64,000 nt of DNA from Candidatus Brocadia sinica JPN1 (GCF_000949635.1 NZ_BAFN01000001.1:1116001-1180000); one strand, 5' to 3'. Positions 36,911 to 47,162 are shown, numbered from the stretch's first letter. Notes: generated from the letters alone by a model not told the origin. Made by a program: numbers and translations.

Positions 36911-38194
36911 TTAAAAAAACTCTCTCTTTTTAAATATTATGGCGGATATAAAGAGGCAGATGCTTGCATAAATGGCAGTATATCCTAAAGAATATCCAAC
37001 GGTTTCTAAAGGGATGTTTACGCCTTTCAGGAGAAATTTCAAACTGTCGAATCTTTTAAAATCCGGTAAAATAAAAGAAATCCATTCCAAAGGTTTTTTC
37101 ATAAGGTAATCCATATATAAGAAAAGGATATTTGGTTTTTTTAACACCGACGGCAGGCCATGGTTATGTACATCCTGGTGTTGCATCAGCAAAGAGAAAT
37201 CTTTGATGAATCCTAGGATATGCCCGCACAGGAAAACAACCAGGGCAGAAACGATACTCACAGGCGCAGAGAGATAGGTAGAACCCATCACTGCAATAAT
37301 TACGATTAGCAAAAATTTTAAAAAGGTTATCGCAACGGCCTTTACATAATTAGATACAAAACCTTTTTGTGTGGAGAATACCGTAACATCATCGTGTCTT
37401 GCACCGATATAATCGGTCATGTGTACGGGGAAGACGGTGACATTTACGGCGCCATTCTCCTGCAAAATTTCAGGATCCAGCTTTACGGTTAACGGTTTAT
37501 CTACCTTTGCCGATAAAACCTGAGTTTTACATCGGCCAGAAATAGTATTTTCTGTCCCTACAACTAGCGGTACCGCGTCAATAAACCCCCTGCCACACTC
37601 AATCTTCAGTTTTAACTCTATTTCAAAGGTAGATTTATTCTCGGGCTTTTTGCATAAATCAGAAAAACTCCAGGATGCAATTCCGGTTCTCCCCCCCCCA
37701 ACCCATAGAATTCCCTCACGGGTATGGTGAGGTTTGCCTTTGATGGAGAACTGCGATGCCTTAAACTCTTTTCTCGCCTTTAATATACCTTTATATTCTT
37801 CCGGTAATTTTGATGCAATCCGTTGAATGGTTACCATGTTCAACAGGCTCAAAATTATTAATAAGAAGGCGGATAATGAGGCGAAACCAGCGATTTTACC
37901 CACAATAATTTTCAGTCTCGATATGGGTTTTGATAAAATGCCATAAATTGTCCTGTCTTCTATTTCGTGCGGTAACGATGTGGCAGAGAGGAAAATCACT
38001 CCCAGGATACTCAACAGCATCACTACCTGAAAAAACACTACCAACATCATTTTTATCCTGGCATCAGGCTCATCTGTCGTTGGGACTACAAGTAAAACGG
38101 CCATAATGAGGACACAAAGCCCGGTCAGTATGTGTAGTGTTTTTTTCCGGATTGCCTCTCGAAAGGTATGACTGGCAATGGTTAGTATCATCAT
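36911..38194 (-). CDS. ABC transporter permease (ABC-2 type)
   Basis: A 427-residue membrane protein. It opens with ILTIASHTFREAIRKKTLHI and the ABC-2 hallmark SLPHEIEDRTIYGILSKPISR. A soluble domain of about 170 residues is inserted between the first helices and the last group (residues about 130-300), and the C-terminal part has four or so helices. Such permeases pair with one ATPase for export of envelope components or toxic compounds. Spacing to the upstream ATPase gene is 18 bases. The substrate is unknown. Confidence 0.85.
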   Translation of the reverse strand: MMILTIASHTFREAIRKKTLHILTGLCVLIMAVLLVVPTTDEPDARIKMMLVVFFQVVMLLSILGVIFLSATSLPHEIEDRTIYGILSKPISRLKIIVGKIAGFASLSAFLLIILSLLNMVTIQRIASKLPEEYKGILKARKEFKASQFSIKGKPHHTREGILWVGGGRTGIASWSFSDLCKKPENKSTFEIELKLKIECGRGFIDAVPLVVGTENTISGRCKTQVLSAKVDKPLTVKLDPEILQENGAVNVTVFPVHMTDYIGARHDDVTVFSTQKGFVSNYVKAVAITFLKFLLIVIIAVMGSTYLSAPVSIVSALVVFLCGHILGFIKDFSLLMQHQDVHNHGLPSVLKKPNILFLYMDYLMKKPLEWISFILPDFKRFDSLKFLLKGVNIPLETVGYSLGYTAIYASICLFISAIIFKKREFF

Positions 38195-38212
38195 AAATAA
38201 AGAAAAGACCGT

Positions 38213-39061
38213 TTATGAGCGATGTTGAATGATATTTACAAACAGCTCTTCCAAGGTGGAGGAAGGGTGGTTGATAGATAACACATCACCATTTCTGCTT
38301 TTAATAAAAGCTGCGACTGCTTGGATGTCATTGCCTGAAAGATTCTTCACCATAAATTCTACGACGTCTTTTTGAGACAACAATTCTTTCACGCTACCCA
38401 TTACCTGCACAACACCCTTGTTGAAGATGGCTATCCGGTCGCAAATATCTTGCACATCAGACAACAAGTGCGAGCAGAGGACAACGGTCTTTCCCTGCCT
38501 TTTAAATTCCAGAATAAGGTCCTTCATCTCGCGGCTGCCAATGGGATCCAGCCCGCTTGTGGGCTCATCCAGTATCACCAGCTCAGGGTCATTGATAATG
38601 GCCTGTGCCAGCCCAATTCTCCGTAACATCCCTTTTGAATATTGGTTTAACGGACGTTTGCGATAGTGTCCCAATCCCACATCGTGGAGCAAAACATCAA
38701 TCCGTCTTTTTCTTTCTTTTTTGGAAATATCAAAGAGCTTTGCGTAAAAATCCAGAATTTCTTCCGCATTGAGGAATTTATATAAATACGATTCCTCTGG
38801 TAAAAAACCTATCTTGCTTTTCGTCTGTAAATCGCTTGAAGGATATCCCAACAACCAGGATTTACCGCTGGTGGGAAAGAGGAGGCCGAGCAATAATTTT
38901 ACGGTGGTAGTCTTACCTGAGCCATTCGGACCAAGTAATCCAAATATCTCTCCCCGCTCAATAGTCAGATTAAGATTTGTTAAGGCTGAGGTACTTTTGC
39001 GTCTCCAGAAATCTTTGTAGACCTTAGTAAGTCCTTCTGTTCTAACTGCGAAACTATCCAA
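38213..39061 (-). CDS. ABC transporter ATP-binding protein
   Basis: A 282-residue nucleotide-binding subunit of an ABC-2 exporter. It has a Walker A GLLGPNGSGKTTTVK, Q-loop region KIGFLPEESYLYKFL, signature YSKGMLRRIGLAQA, Walker B LVILDEPTSGLDP and the switch His in VVLCSHLLSD. It is the first gene of a three-gene minus-strand operon with the permease and a membrane-anchored helical protein. Confidence 0.92.
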   Translation of the reverse strand: MDSFAVRTEGLTKVYKDFWRRKSTSALTNLNLTIERGEIFGLLGPNGSGKTTTVKLLLGLLFPTSGKSWLLGYPSSDLQTKSKIGFLPEESYLYKFLNAEEILDFYAKLFDISKKERKRRIDVLLHDVGLGHYRKRPLNQYSKGMLRRIGLAQAIINDPELVILDEPTSGLDPIGSREMKDLILEFKRQGKTVVLCSHLLSDVQDICDRIAIFNKGVVQVMGSVKELLSQKDVVEFMVKNLSGNDIQAVAAFIKSRNGDVLSINHPSSTLEELFVNIIQHRS

Positions 39062-39192
39062 AATATTGTTAATCTTCCCACCTTAATAAAATACGTATAT
39101 TTATTAAAAGTATGGAATAAATGTTTATCAATTTAATCAAAATTATTGGATAAGTCAAATACTATTTGGGGATTAAAACTTATCGAACAATT

Positions 39193-39232
39193 AGTATTAT
39201 AGTATTATAGTATTATAGTATTATAGTATTAC
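39193..39232. repeat. Five tandem copies of an 8-bp unit
   Basis: AGTATTAT is repeated five times (the last copy ends in C) and directly abuts the end of the group II intron RT relic. It could be a slippage-prone microsatellite. Confidence 0.85.
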
Positions 39233-39735
39233 AAGGATTCTGCATAGTTGTTCAAAGATACAGGTGCCAACACGGATGAATGCTTCCGATGATACAACAT
39301 GCCTGTGATAATTAGCCCAATCTCGAAGAACAGAGTTGAGCTTTTCAAACAAGGCTTCATAGGAGCACTCATCTGTTTACGTATAATATATCCACCTTTT
39401 CTGAAGAGAGATTGAACACCCTCTTTGGATGGGGTAATATGTAATCTATTACCCTGTTTGCGAAAAGTTTGCCCCATGGACGTAAATCCCTGTTTGATAT
39501 AAGTGATACAGGTCTTCTCCACAGAGAGTTTGAGATCTCTTTCAGTCAGGAACTTTTCCAGAGCGGGTTTTATCTTCTATTCCAGAATCTTTTTAGATTT
39601 TCCGGAATAGTATCCAGCATCCACTCTTTGGCTTTATTGCCTTTCTACAGGTGCCGTCTATACCGGGAGTTTTCTTGCCTTGCTTTGAGGTCACTCTTTT
39701 AACAGCACTGATGGGAATACATCAGGTATAACCAA
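39230..39735 (-). pseudogene. Group II intron reverse transcriptase/maturase relic
   Basis: Fragments in several frames match a group II intron-encoded protein. At the 5' end KRVTSKQGKKTPGIDG is the start of the RT domain. After a large deletion, PALEKFLTERDLKLSVEKTC and ITYIKQGFTSMGQTFRKQGN correspond to the thumb region, followed by HITPSKEGVQSL. In a shifted frame FEKLNSVLRDWANYHRHVVS is the maturase domain X signature. The catalytic YADD region is missing. I could not identify the intron RNA domains V/VI. Confidence 0.7.
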
Positions 39736-39937
39736 AGATATAACTCCTTGTTATACAATCAATTATGCAACATCAAATCGCAAATAATGGGCGAAAATCG
39801 GCAGCCATACTTTTTACGGTCGGCCGGATTTTTCTTGTTAGGTATTTTTGTCTTTTTGATTCTTCCGTGGTATATCAGGGGGATTTTGTTTTCTTCACTC
39901 ATACCTCTAATGACAACACCTCTGACCACACCGCCTG

Positions 39938-40354
39938 CTATCGATGAAAATCGCCAGATGCTTCGGGCTGGTATAGAATCTCCTCGATGCTGATTCGGCG
40001 TACTCCATACGGAACTGGCCACTCAATAACATCTCCTTTGGCATAACCTAGAATAGCTGTGCCGATAGGCGCCAGAATCGAGATAGCGCCCGCATTGATA
40101 TTGGCGTCTTTGGGAAAAACCAGAACACAGGTCATTTCCTCGGAAGTGTCGATGTCGCGAAGAACGACCTTCGAGTTCATCGTTACCACGTCCGGCGGCA
40201 CGTCTTTGGGTAACACAATTTCTGCGCGTGACAGTTCTTTTCCCAAAGCCTCTATATCCCTCCTGTCATGGCCGCCGAACTCTTCAACCACCACGATGAG
40301 TTCCTCAAGTCGTGTTTTGTCAAATTCGGTAATGTATATCTTTCTTTCCGTCAT
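39938..40354 (-). CDS. GreA/GreB-C-terminal family protein, Rnk-like
   Basis: A 138-residue protein of the Rnk (regulator of nucleoside diphosphate kinase) type, related to transcript-cleavage factors but with a short N-terminal helix pair. It reads ITEFDKTRLEELIVVVEEF, then the beta-sandwich domain VTMNSKVVLRDIDTSEEMTC and ISILAPIGTAILGYAKGDVI, ending in the GRISIEEI-like VRRISIEEILYQPEA. It is predicted to bind RNA polymerase near the secondary channel. It is monocistronic and sits next to the intron relic. Confidence 0.88.
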   Translation of the reverse strand: MTERKIYITEFDKTRLEELIVVVEEFGGHDRRDIEALGKELSRAEIVLPKDVPPDVVTMNSKVVLRDIDTSEEMTCVLVFPKDANINAGAISILAPIGTAILGYAKGDVIEWPVPYGVRRISIEEILYQPEASGDFHR

Positions 40355-40642
40355 GGTCCCCTCCCGTACTTATTACCAACTCTATATTAGGCTTCCCAAT
40401 TATCATAATTATACGTCATTTGCTAAATTTACTTTCATATTATACAGTAATATAGCTAAAATCGATAACACATTATTCTATATATTAGGATAAGCTTTAT
40501 GAGGAATTTTAAAATTTCTACGCGGGAAAAATATCTCGTAGACTTGCATTCTCCGTTTTAACTTACTATAATGTCTTTCGATTTTCCTGGCGACTCAGTT
40601 CTGGAGTAAATACTTTGATTTAATGTGAGGTAACGGTGTGAG

Positions 40643-41893
40643 ATGAATGCAAACAATATCCTTTATGAAACAGCACTCAAGCAATTTGATACCGTAGCAG
40701 ATATGCTGAATATAGAAGATGGCATAAGGGGGCGTATGAGGAATCCAAAACGCTCCCTTATCGTTTCCGTGCCCGTTAAAATGGATAATGGTAAAACAAA
40801 GGTATTCAAAGGCTATCGGGTACAACATGATATTACGCTGGGCCCCTCCAAAGGTGGGATTCGGTACCATCCTAACGTCGACCTTGAAGAAGTTTCAGCC
40901 CTTGCCATGTTGATGACGTGGAAGTGCGCCCTCATGCACATGCCCTATGGGGGTGCCAAAGGCGGCGTTCAATGTAATCCGGAAGAAATGTCAGAAAACG
41001 AGCTGGAACGTATGACCCGGCGTTATACTACGGAAATCGTTCAGATTATAGGACCGGACAAGGATATTCCCGCCCCTGATCTTTATACCAACGCACAGAC
41101 CATGGCCTGGATGATGGATACGTATAGCATGCAGCAAGGCAACACGATTCCCGGTGTCGTTACCGGTAAACCCTTATTGTTAGGCGGTTCGCTGGGAAGG
41201 GCGGAAGGAACAGGACGCGGGGTTGCCTATATGGTTATGGAGGCGGCACGGGTTTTATATAAAGAACTCCGCGGTTTGCGTGTGGCCATTCAGGGTATGG
41301 GAAATGTTGGTTCCGTGGCTGCACGCCTCCTGTACGATCAGGGCTGCAACATTGTAGCCGTAAGTGATGTTAGCGGTGGCGCATACAATCCGAAGGGTAT
41401 TCTTGTTCCCTATCTTTTACATCATATTAAAGAGCATAGACATGTTACTGGTCTCAGGGAAGCAGATTCCATTACAAATGAAGAGCTTTTTGAACTGGAT
41501 TGCGATGTCATTGTCCCTGCTGCCATAGAGGGACAGATTACCGAAAAAAATGCGGATAAGGTCAGGGCCAAAATTGTCGTTGAAGGCGCCAATGGTCCGA
41601 CAACACCCGAGGCCGATAAGGTATTACAGGCAAAAAAAGTGTTTTTAGTGCCCGATATCCTTGCCAATGCAGGTGGTGTGACGGTTTCGTATTTTGAATG
41701 GGTGCAGGACATTCAGTATTATTTCTGGAGTGAAGAAGACATTCAGAAGAAATTAAAGGATGTCATGGTTGGTACATTCAACCGGGTGCTGGCACTTTCT
41801 AACAAGCAGGGTGTGGATATGAGAACCGCCGCATTAATGCTGGGCATAGGACGTGTGGCAGAAGCCAAGAAGATGCGTGGATTATACCCTTAA
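40643..41893 (+). CDS. gdhA: Glutamate dehydrogenase (Glu/Leu/Phe/Val family)
   Basis: A 416-residue hexameric-type dehydrogenase that interconverts glutamate with 2-oxoglutarate and ammonium. The substrate region shows GPSKGGIRYHPNVD, the catalytic Lys in PYGGAKGGVQ (K106) and the Asp in DIPAPD (about D146). The nucleotide-binding fold begins VAIQGMGNVGSVAARLL (about 217-230), and NAGGVTVSYFEWVQD closes the core. A weak GTGAGG lies upstream of the ATG. In an ammonium-rich organism this would be the ammonium entry or release step. Confidence 0.95.
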   Translation: MNANNILYETALKQFDTVADMLNIEDGIRGRMRNPKRSLIVSVPVKMDNGKTKVFKGYRVQHDITLGPSKGGIRYHPNVDLEEVSALAMLMTWKCALMHMPYGGAKGGVQCNPEEMSENELERMTRRYTTEIVQIIGPDKDIPAPDLYTNAQTMAWMMDTYSMQQGNTIPGVVTGKPLLLGGSLGRAEGTGRGVAYMVMEAARVLYKELRGLRVAIQGMGNVGSVAARLLYDQGCNIVAVSDVSGGAYNPKGILVPYLLHHIKEHRHVTGLREADSITNEELFELDCDVIVPAAIEGQITEKNADKVRAKIVVEGANGPTTPEADKVLQAKKVFLVPDILANAGGVTVSYFEWVQDIQYYFWSEEDIQKKLKDVMVGTFNRVLALSNKQGVDMRTAALMLGIGRVAEAKKMRGLYP

Positions 41894-42253
41894 TGAACAG
41901 CACTATACGGCTTCAATATTTGTGATGTACAAGAACTTTAGTTTGTTTAATTGTTCTTATTCTAACCCTCATCCACAATAAGTCTAATCACGATTATTTA
42001 CGCTGATCTCAAATTGACATGGTACATTGGCTCTTCGTTCCTTTTGTGCCACCTTCCCTATTTCTCTATTAATAAATCATCTCCATAAAATTTAATACCG
42101 GTAAAAACCATCTATAATCTATTAAACCCTTATTTTTGTCTCTATCTTAATCTTGATTTAGTATTGTATTCAAATATCTTTTTTTGTATATTCTGCATCG
42201 AACTTTAGAGATTAATAAGAGAATAATAAAACATTGCCTTTAAGAGCCATTAT
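41894..42253. other. AT-rich spacer upstream of the defence island
   Basis: No gene seen in 360 bases. A TTGACA occurs at about 42015 but no matching -10 box follows. The last 100 bases before the helicase start are A/T-rich (AGATTAATAAGAGAATAATA) and probably hold its promoter. Confidence 0.5.
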
Positions 42254-45200
42254 ATGAGCGCGAATCAACCTATCCATGAAGGGCAAGTTTTAACCAGTGC
42301 GCTGTTTAGCGAACCAATGCGCGTGGAAACTGTAAAGGCCAGCGGCACCGATAGCTGGATTATCGGATTAGTAGGAATACAATCGGAACAATTTCGTAGA
42401 GTTACTCTCAATTGCCAGGATATTAAAACCCTTACCATCCTTGACTCAAAATTCAGTTACAAAGGCGATGGGGCTCTTTTGCGTCTCGGTCTTCAGGCGT
42501 ACTCTCTTGGAATTGCATACGAATTCGATCCCTATTTCGGACTTTCAATATCCCGCGTTGATCCCCTTCCCCATCAGCTTGAAGCAGTCTACGATTACTT
42601 ACTGAAACTTGCCCGTGTGAGATTCCTGCTGGCAGATGATGCAGGGGCCGGCAAAACAATCATGGCTGGCCTTCTTATTAAAGAACTCAAGCTTAGAGGC
42701 CTTATAGAACGTATCCTCATTGTATGCCCGGCTAACCTTACATTTCAGTGGCAGCGTGAACTTAAAGAAAAATTTGATGAAAAATTTTTGGCCCTGAAAG
42801 GACAAGACATTCGTGAACAATTCGGCGTAAATCAATGGCTGGAACAAAAGACAGTATTAACGTCCCTTGACCTTGCCAAACGCACTGAAATTCTGCCCGG
42901 CCTCCAGCAGGTACACTGGGATCTGGTCATCATAGATGAATCTCATCGCATGTCGTGGACACCACCTGCCCGCAAAACTGCACGGTACGCCCTGGGTGAA
43001 CTCCTGAGAGACCAATCTGACCATATCATGCTTCTTACTGCCACTCCCCATAAAGGAGACCCGGTCAATTTCAGCCTTTTTCTCCAACTCTTGGATAAAG
43101 ATGCGTATGCCGACGTGAAATCCATACGCGAGGCAATGACTCGCCGACGCGCACCCTTTTATCTCCGCCGCACGAAAGAGGCAATGGTGTATTTCCCTGA
43201 ACGCAGGTCAGATGGCACATGGGCAGCCAAAAAGATTTTTACCCGACGTATCCCTCACACCGTGGACTTTCAGATAGATGGGCAGGAATTTGAGCTTTAC
43301 CGTGATATCACCAGGTTTGTGAAACAGCAGAGTACACAAGCAGCTGCGCAGGGTGACGACCCACGGGCCAGGGCTATAGGCTTTCTTATGTCACTTTACC
43401 AGCGCCGTCTTGCCTCAAGTACCTACGCAATCCGGCATTCCCTTGAGAATCGCACCAGAAGACTGAAAGAAGGGTTAAAACGAGCACAGGAACTAACCCG
43501 TATGTCACCACCAGAACTCCCTTCACCGGAAGAGCTTGAAGAAATGGAAGAAGGGGAACGTGAACGGCTCGAAGAAATACTGGAAGCTATCACGCTTGCA
43601 GGCAATGCCGAACAGATCCATAAGGAAATCGAAGAGCTTCATAGCCTTGCTTTAAAGGCAAAGGCAGTAGAAGATGCGGAAGCAGAGGCAAAGCTTTTCC
43701 GCCTTAAAGAGCTTCTCCACAAAGAGGGTTTTTTCGATCACCCTGAAAAGAGGCTCCTTATTTTCACGGAATTCAAAGATACGCTTGATTATCTCATGGC
43801 GCGCTTCAAGACGTGGGGCTTCCGGGTTGGTTGTATCCATGGTAGCATGAGGTCTGGCTCGCGGGATGAGCCGGGAACCCGTCTTTATGCAGAACAACAA
43901 TTTAAGGAAGGGAATATCCAGATCCTTGTTGCAACTGAGGCGGCAGGAGAAGGCATCAACCTGCAATGCTGCAATGTCTTGTTCAACTACGATATCCCGT
44001 GGAACCCGAATCGCCTTGAACAACGCATGGGACGAATCCACCGTTACGGGCAGCAAGAGAATTGTCTTATCTTTAATTTTGTTGCTACGAATACCATCGA
44101 GGGACGAGTATTACAACGGTTACTCGAAAAACTGCAGGAAATCCGTGATGCCCTTGACGATGACGCCGTTTTCAATGTCGTTGGGGAAATCCTTCCTGCT
44201 GCCCATATAGAAAAGGTACTCCGGGATTATTATGCAGGCCGTCTGGGTGATGAAGACCTGGAAGACCGTCTCCTGAAAAATGTTGATGAGGCACAGTTTC
44301 GTGCTATTTGTCAGAACGCTCTCGAAGGACTTGCATCCAAGAAACTCAACTTAGAAATGCTTATCGAACGTCGCGCCAGGGCGCAGGAATGTCGTGTCGT
44401 CCCGGAAACGATTGCACGCTTCCTGCGTGAGGCATCTGAATACGTACCGCTTCATTTGAAATTTGTCCCAACTATTCCTCACGCCTTCGAACCTGGGAAA
44501 ACACCTGCTGTGTTGAGAAGATACGAAACACATTCCAACTGGAAACTGCCATACCTTGCAAACAAGTATCCGCTCAGTTCAACAGACCGCGAAACTGCTG
44601 AAAATAACAAGCTCGAATGGGTAACGCCAGGCCACCCATTATTTGAAGCCGTAAGACGTCATATTTGCTTTCTTGCCCAGGATAGCTTCGCAAAAGGCGC
44701 ATGCTTCTATTCGCTCAAACATGATACACCGTCGCGTCTGGACTTCTACCGCGCCCGCATTGTGGACGGTCTTGGCCAGGTAATACATGAGCGGTTATTT
44801 GTTATAGAGATGAAAGAAAATGGCGACCTCCATCTTCAGGAACCTAGCTTGCTTGGGAATCTTATTCCTGCAGATGCCCCGGAAGGCCTGCCTGCTGTTG
44901 CATCTGTTCCGGAGTCATTGGCATGGCTCAACGAACATGCGCTTATGCCGTTTCTTGAAGAAACCCGTTCAGGGCGTATTGCTGAGGTCGAACGTATCGC
45001 TGCACACATTGAACTATCACTTACCGAATTACTTCAGAAGGCAGATGAAGAAATTGGTAAAGCCGCATCAGATATGGAGCAAAAGGTACACGGCGCAGAA
45101 GGGCGTCTTGCACAGGCAGAAGCGCGTCATGCAGAAATCCTCAATCGTCGCGAAAACCGTAGGCAGGAGCTTGAGCGCCAAAAATCGCTTTCCTTGCAGG

Positions 45201-45691
45201 CAGTAGAAAGGATAACGAGCGTTCTTATCCTTCCTCACCCTGAAAGAGAAGCCCCGGAAGTCCGGCGTTTGAGACCCGACTTTGAAGTAGAGGCTGCTGC
45301 CATGCAGGTTGTCCTTGAGTATGAAAAGTCTCAAAATCGTCAGGTATTTGATGTCCATGAAAAGAATCTCGGTTATGACATTACCAGTCTTGACCTGAAT
45401 TCCGGTGAACTAAGACTCATAGAGGTTAAAGGCATTGGCAGTTCTACAGGACAAATCCTGCTTACGCCCAACGAGCGCCGTGTTGCCGAAGATCGCAGGG
45501 ACTGTTACTGGCTCTATGTAGTTACCGATTGTAACACAAAGCCACAACTACAGGAACCAATCAAGGACCCCGCACGGTTTGAATGGCGAGAAGTAACCAA
45601 GGTTGCGCACTATTATCTTTCTGTTGATGCACTAAAGCAACCGATGCAGGTAAGGGAAGAATCGCATCCGTTTGGAGAGAAAAAAGGATAA
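42254..45691 (+). CDS. SNF2-type helicase with DUF3883-like nuclease tail (candidate defence helicase)
   Basis: An 1145-residue superfamily 2 DNA translocase. Motif I is ADDAGAGKT (about 128-135), motif II DESH (228-231), motif III LTATPHKGD and motif VI QRMGRIHRYGQ (590-600). An insertion rich in Glu separates the two RecA lobes. The C-terminal part contains a coiled-coil (LAQAEARHAEILNRRENRRQ) and ends in a DUF3883-like domain with NLGYDITSLD and ELRLIEVKGIG, an arrangement like the D...ExK core of restriction nucleases. Genes of this type accompany DUF1156 methylases and DUF499 ATPases in predicted anti-phage cassettes. The ATG at 42254 has only a weak ribosome site. Confidence 0.85.
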   Translation: MSANQPIHEGQVLTSALFSEPMRVETVKASGTDSWIIGLVGIQSEQFRRVTLNCQDIKTLTILDSKFSYKGDGALLRLGLQAYSLGIAYEFDPYFGLSISRVDPLPHQLEAVYDYLLKLARVRFLLADDAGAGKTIMAGLLIKELKLRGLIERILIVCPANLTFQWQRELKEKFDEKFLALKGQDIREQFGVNQWLEQKTVLTSLDLAKRTEILPGLQQVHWDLVIIDESHRMSWTPPARKTARYALGELLRDQSDHIMLLTATPHKGDPVNFSLFLQLLDKDAYADVKSIREAMTRRRAPFYLRRTKEAMVYFPERRSDGTWAAKKIFTRRIPHTVDFQIDGQEFELYRDITRFVKQQSTQAAAQGDDPRARAIGFLMSLYQRRLASSTYAIRHSLENRTRRLKEGLKRAQELTRMSPPELPSPEELEEMEEGERERLEEILEAITLAGNAEQIHKEIEELHSLALKAKAVEDAEAEAKLFRLKELLHKEGFFDHPEKRLLIFTEFKDTLDYLMARFKTWGFRVGCIHGSMRSGSRDEPGTRLYAEQQFKEGNIQILVATEAAGEGINLQCCNVLFNYDIPWNPNRLEQRMGRIHRYGQQENCLIFNFVATNTIEGRVLQRLLEKLQEIRDALDDDAVFNVVGEILPAAHIEKVLRDYYAGRLGDEDLEDRLLKNVDEAQFRAICQNALEGLASKKLNLEMLIERRARAQECRVVPETIARFLREASEYVPLHLKFVPTIPHAFEPGKTPAVLRRYETHSNWKLPYLANKYPLSSTDRETAENNKLEWVTPGHPLFEAVRRHICFLAQDSFAKGACFYSLKHDTPSRLDFYRARIVDGLGQVIHERLFVIEMKENGDLHLQEPSLLGNLIPADAPEGLPAVASVPESLAWLNEHALMPFLEETRSGRIAEVERIAAHIELSLTELLQKADEEIGKAASDMEQKVHGAEGRLAQAEARHAEILNRRENRRQELERQKSLSLQAVERITSVLILPHPEREAPEVRRLRPDFEVEAAAMQVVLEYEKSQNRQVFDVHEKNLGYDITSLDLNSGELRLIEVKGIGSSTGQILLTPNERRVAEDRRDCYWLYVVTDCNTKPQLQEPIKDPARFEWREVTKVAHYYLSVDALKQPMQVREESHPFGEKKG

Positions 45692-46044
45692 TACCTTTAA
45701 AAGAGGATAGTAATAAATGTGTGATAAGATAATTTGACAAGATATGCAATTGTATGAACGACCAAACGCTAAAATAGGTAATACCAAATTAAAAGGGTAG
45801 CAAATTGAATAATACCAGAATTCATAAAATTAGCTACTCTTCAGGAAATTATGTGGACATCAAGGCTTATTATAATTACATTAACTGTATGGAAAAAACC
45901 CGCCTGCCAATAGGTAGAATGCTCAAGCAGACAATTTATTGCCTGTTTATTGGTGTTTTAAAAATTTTTTATTGACTGTTAAATGCAATTTAATTACAAG
46001 ATTAAAAAACTATTTCTAAAATCCGATTGAATTAAGGTAATTAA
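45692..46044. other. Spacer separating the helicase from the rest of the island
   Basis: 353 bases, A/T-rich and without a gene. TTGACT at about 45970 with ATTACAAGAT about 17 bases later is a weak promoter candidate for the six-gene block that follows. Confidence 0.45.
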
Positions 46045-46794
46045 ATGGGAGAAATACTTAAAAATCCACCACTCGTTGAAGCAGTATGTGAGTTTCAGTT
46101 TGACCCAGAATCAAAATGGGATTGGACGATTCCTGGCCTCTTATTTGAAAAAATAGGTGGAGAGTTTTCCGAACGGGCAGAGGTGCATCGTTTAGGAGTA
46201 ACAGTTCAGCAGTTAAGCAGAAAAATTACACAGCCATCTGTCATTGAATCGGGACCTGAAAGGATTCAGCTAAAGCGTTCAGATAGTAGCGCCATGGTCC
46301 AGGTTGGCCCAAGGCAACTAATTATTAACCATTTACGACCTTATAAGAATTGGGACACATTCTGTGAGTTAATACTTCGGATTTATTCAACATATTTAAG
46401 CGTAATCCAAAGTGGACGAATATCACGACTCGGCCTACGATACGTCAACCAAATAGAGCTCACAGAATTTAGTTCTGATTGGAAAAACATAATTTCCATA
46501 TGGCCATCATTTCCGAATAAACTTAAACGGGATGTTGCTACTTTTTTTCAAAGATATGAATTAAAACACAATAAGCCGGAAGGAGTACTTATCCATCAGA
46601 CTGGTCTCATTCAGTCCGATGATAAATCCATGGTTGTGTTAGATCTTGATTTTATCTCAACTGCGGTTTCTGAATTAGTCGAAAAAGATCAAGTTGCAGA
46701 ATGGCTTAATCAGGCACACGATCGAATTGAAGAGTCTTTTATTGACTCATTGACGCCGGATGCTTATACATGGCTCAAGGAAGGGAAAAAATGA
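46045..46794 (+). CDS. TIGR04255-family-like protein
   Basis: A 249-residue protein that opens with KNPPLVEAVCEFQFDPESKW, the hallmark of TIGR04255 proteins (NPPLVEAVxEFRF...). It has the further conserved elements RIQLKRSDSSAMVQVGPRQL, INHLRPYKNWDTF and RISRLGLRYVNQIEL. The function of the family is unknown; members are frequent in defence and toxin-antitoxin neighbourhoods. AAGG precedes the ATG. Its TGA overlaps the next ATG (ATGA), so it is translationally coupled to the small protein downstream. Confidence 0.8.
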   Translation: MGEILKNPPLVEAVCEFQFDPESKWDWTIPGLLFEKIGGEFSERAEVHRLGVTVQQLSRKITQPSVIESGPERIQLKRSDSSAMVQVGPRQLIINHLRPYKNWDTFCELILRIYSTYLSVIQSGRISRLGLRYVNQIELTEFSSDWKNIISIWPSFPNKLKRDVATFFQRYELKHNKPEGVLIHQTGLIQSDDKSMVVLDLDFISTAVSELVEKDQVAEWLNQAHDRIEESFIDSLTPDAYTWLKEGKK

Positions 46795-47162
46795 ATATGG
46801 GTACTTATTCTATCAAAAATTATCCTGAAGTTATAAAAGGTGAACACTTAGATGATGATGTACAGAAATGTAACATCAAATTACGGAGTATACCTCCGCA
46901 TAGAACCTGTACCAGCGTTTTATCAACGGTGGCGATTAGTCTAATGCTTACGGCTCAGACCCCAAGCACCTATGTTATCGACCCATTCCCGGAATTTAAT
47001 GTCATAGAAGAGTGGCAGTTATTACGTCAGCGTCCTGCAAAGACTCCTCTTGGTGAGCGACTTATGCGCATACGGGAACGTATAATTAAATCTGGAGTAC
47101 CGCTTTTGGATTGGGATGGCATTGAGCATGAAGTAGTTGAACGCCGCGGTGAAAAAGCATGA
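46791..47162 (+). CDS. Small protein preceding the PIN nuclease, likely antitoxin
   Basis: A 123-residue protein of unrecognised family (MNMGTYSIKNYPEVIKGEHL ... GERLMRIRERIIKSGVPLLD). The ATG at 46791 overlaps the upstream stop and follows AAGGAAGGG, which is better than an in-frame ATG at 46770. Its own TGA overlaps the ATG of the PIN-domain gene. Both couplings and its C-terminal helix with LDWDGIEHEVVERRG suggest that it is a partner, probably a VapB-like antitoxin, of the PIN protein. A conserved hydrophobic stretch (VLSTVAISLMLTAQT) is unusual for that role. Confidence 0.6.
   Translation: MNMGTYSIKNYPEVIKGEHLDDDVQKCNIKLRSIPPHRTCTSVLSTVAISLMLTAQTPSTYVIDPFPEFNVIEEWQLLRQRPAKTPLGERLMRIRERIIKSGVPLLDWDGIEHEVVERRGEKA

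Noticed and set aside
39193-39232. CRISPR-like array
   Set aside because: The 8-base units are directly adjacent with no spacers, so it is a simple tandem repeat. No CRISPR array or cas gene was seen anywhere in the window.
39736-39937. Possible small gene (ADRKKYGCRFSPIICDL on the minus strand) between the intron relic and the Rnk-like gene
   Set aside because: It looks like a relic of a transposase or similar protein, but has no start site, no full domain and partly overlaps the Rnk-like gene in another frame.
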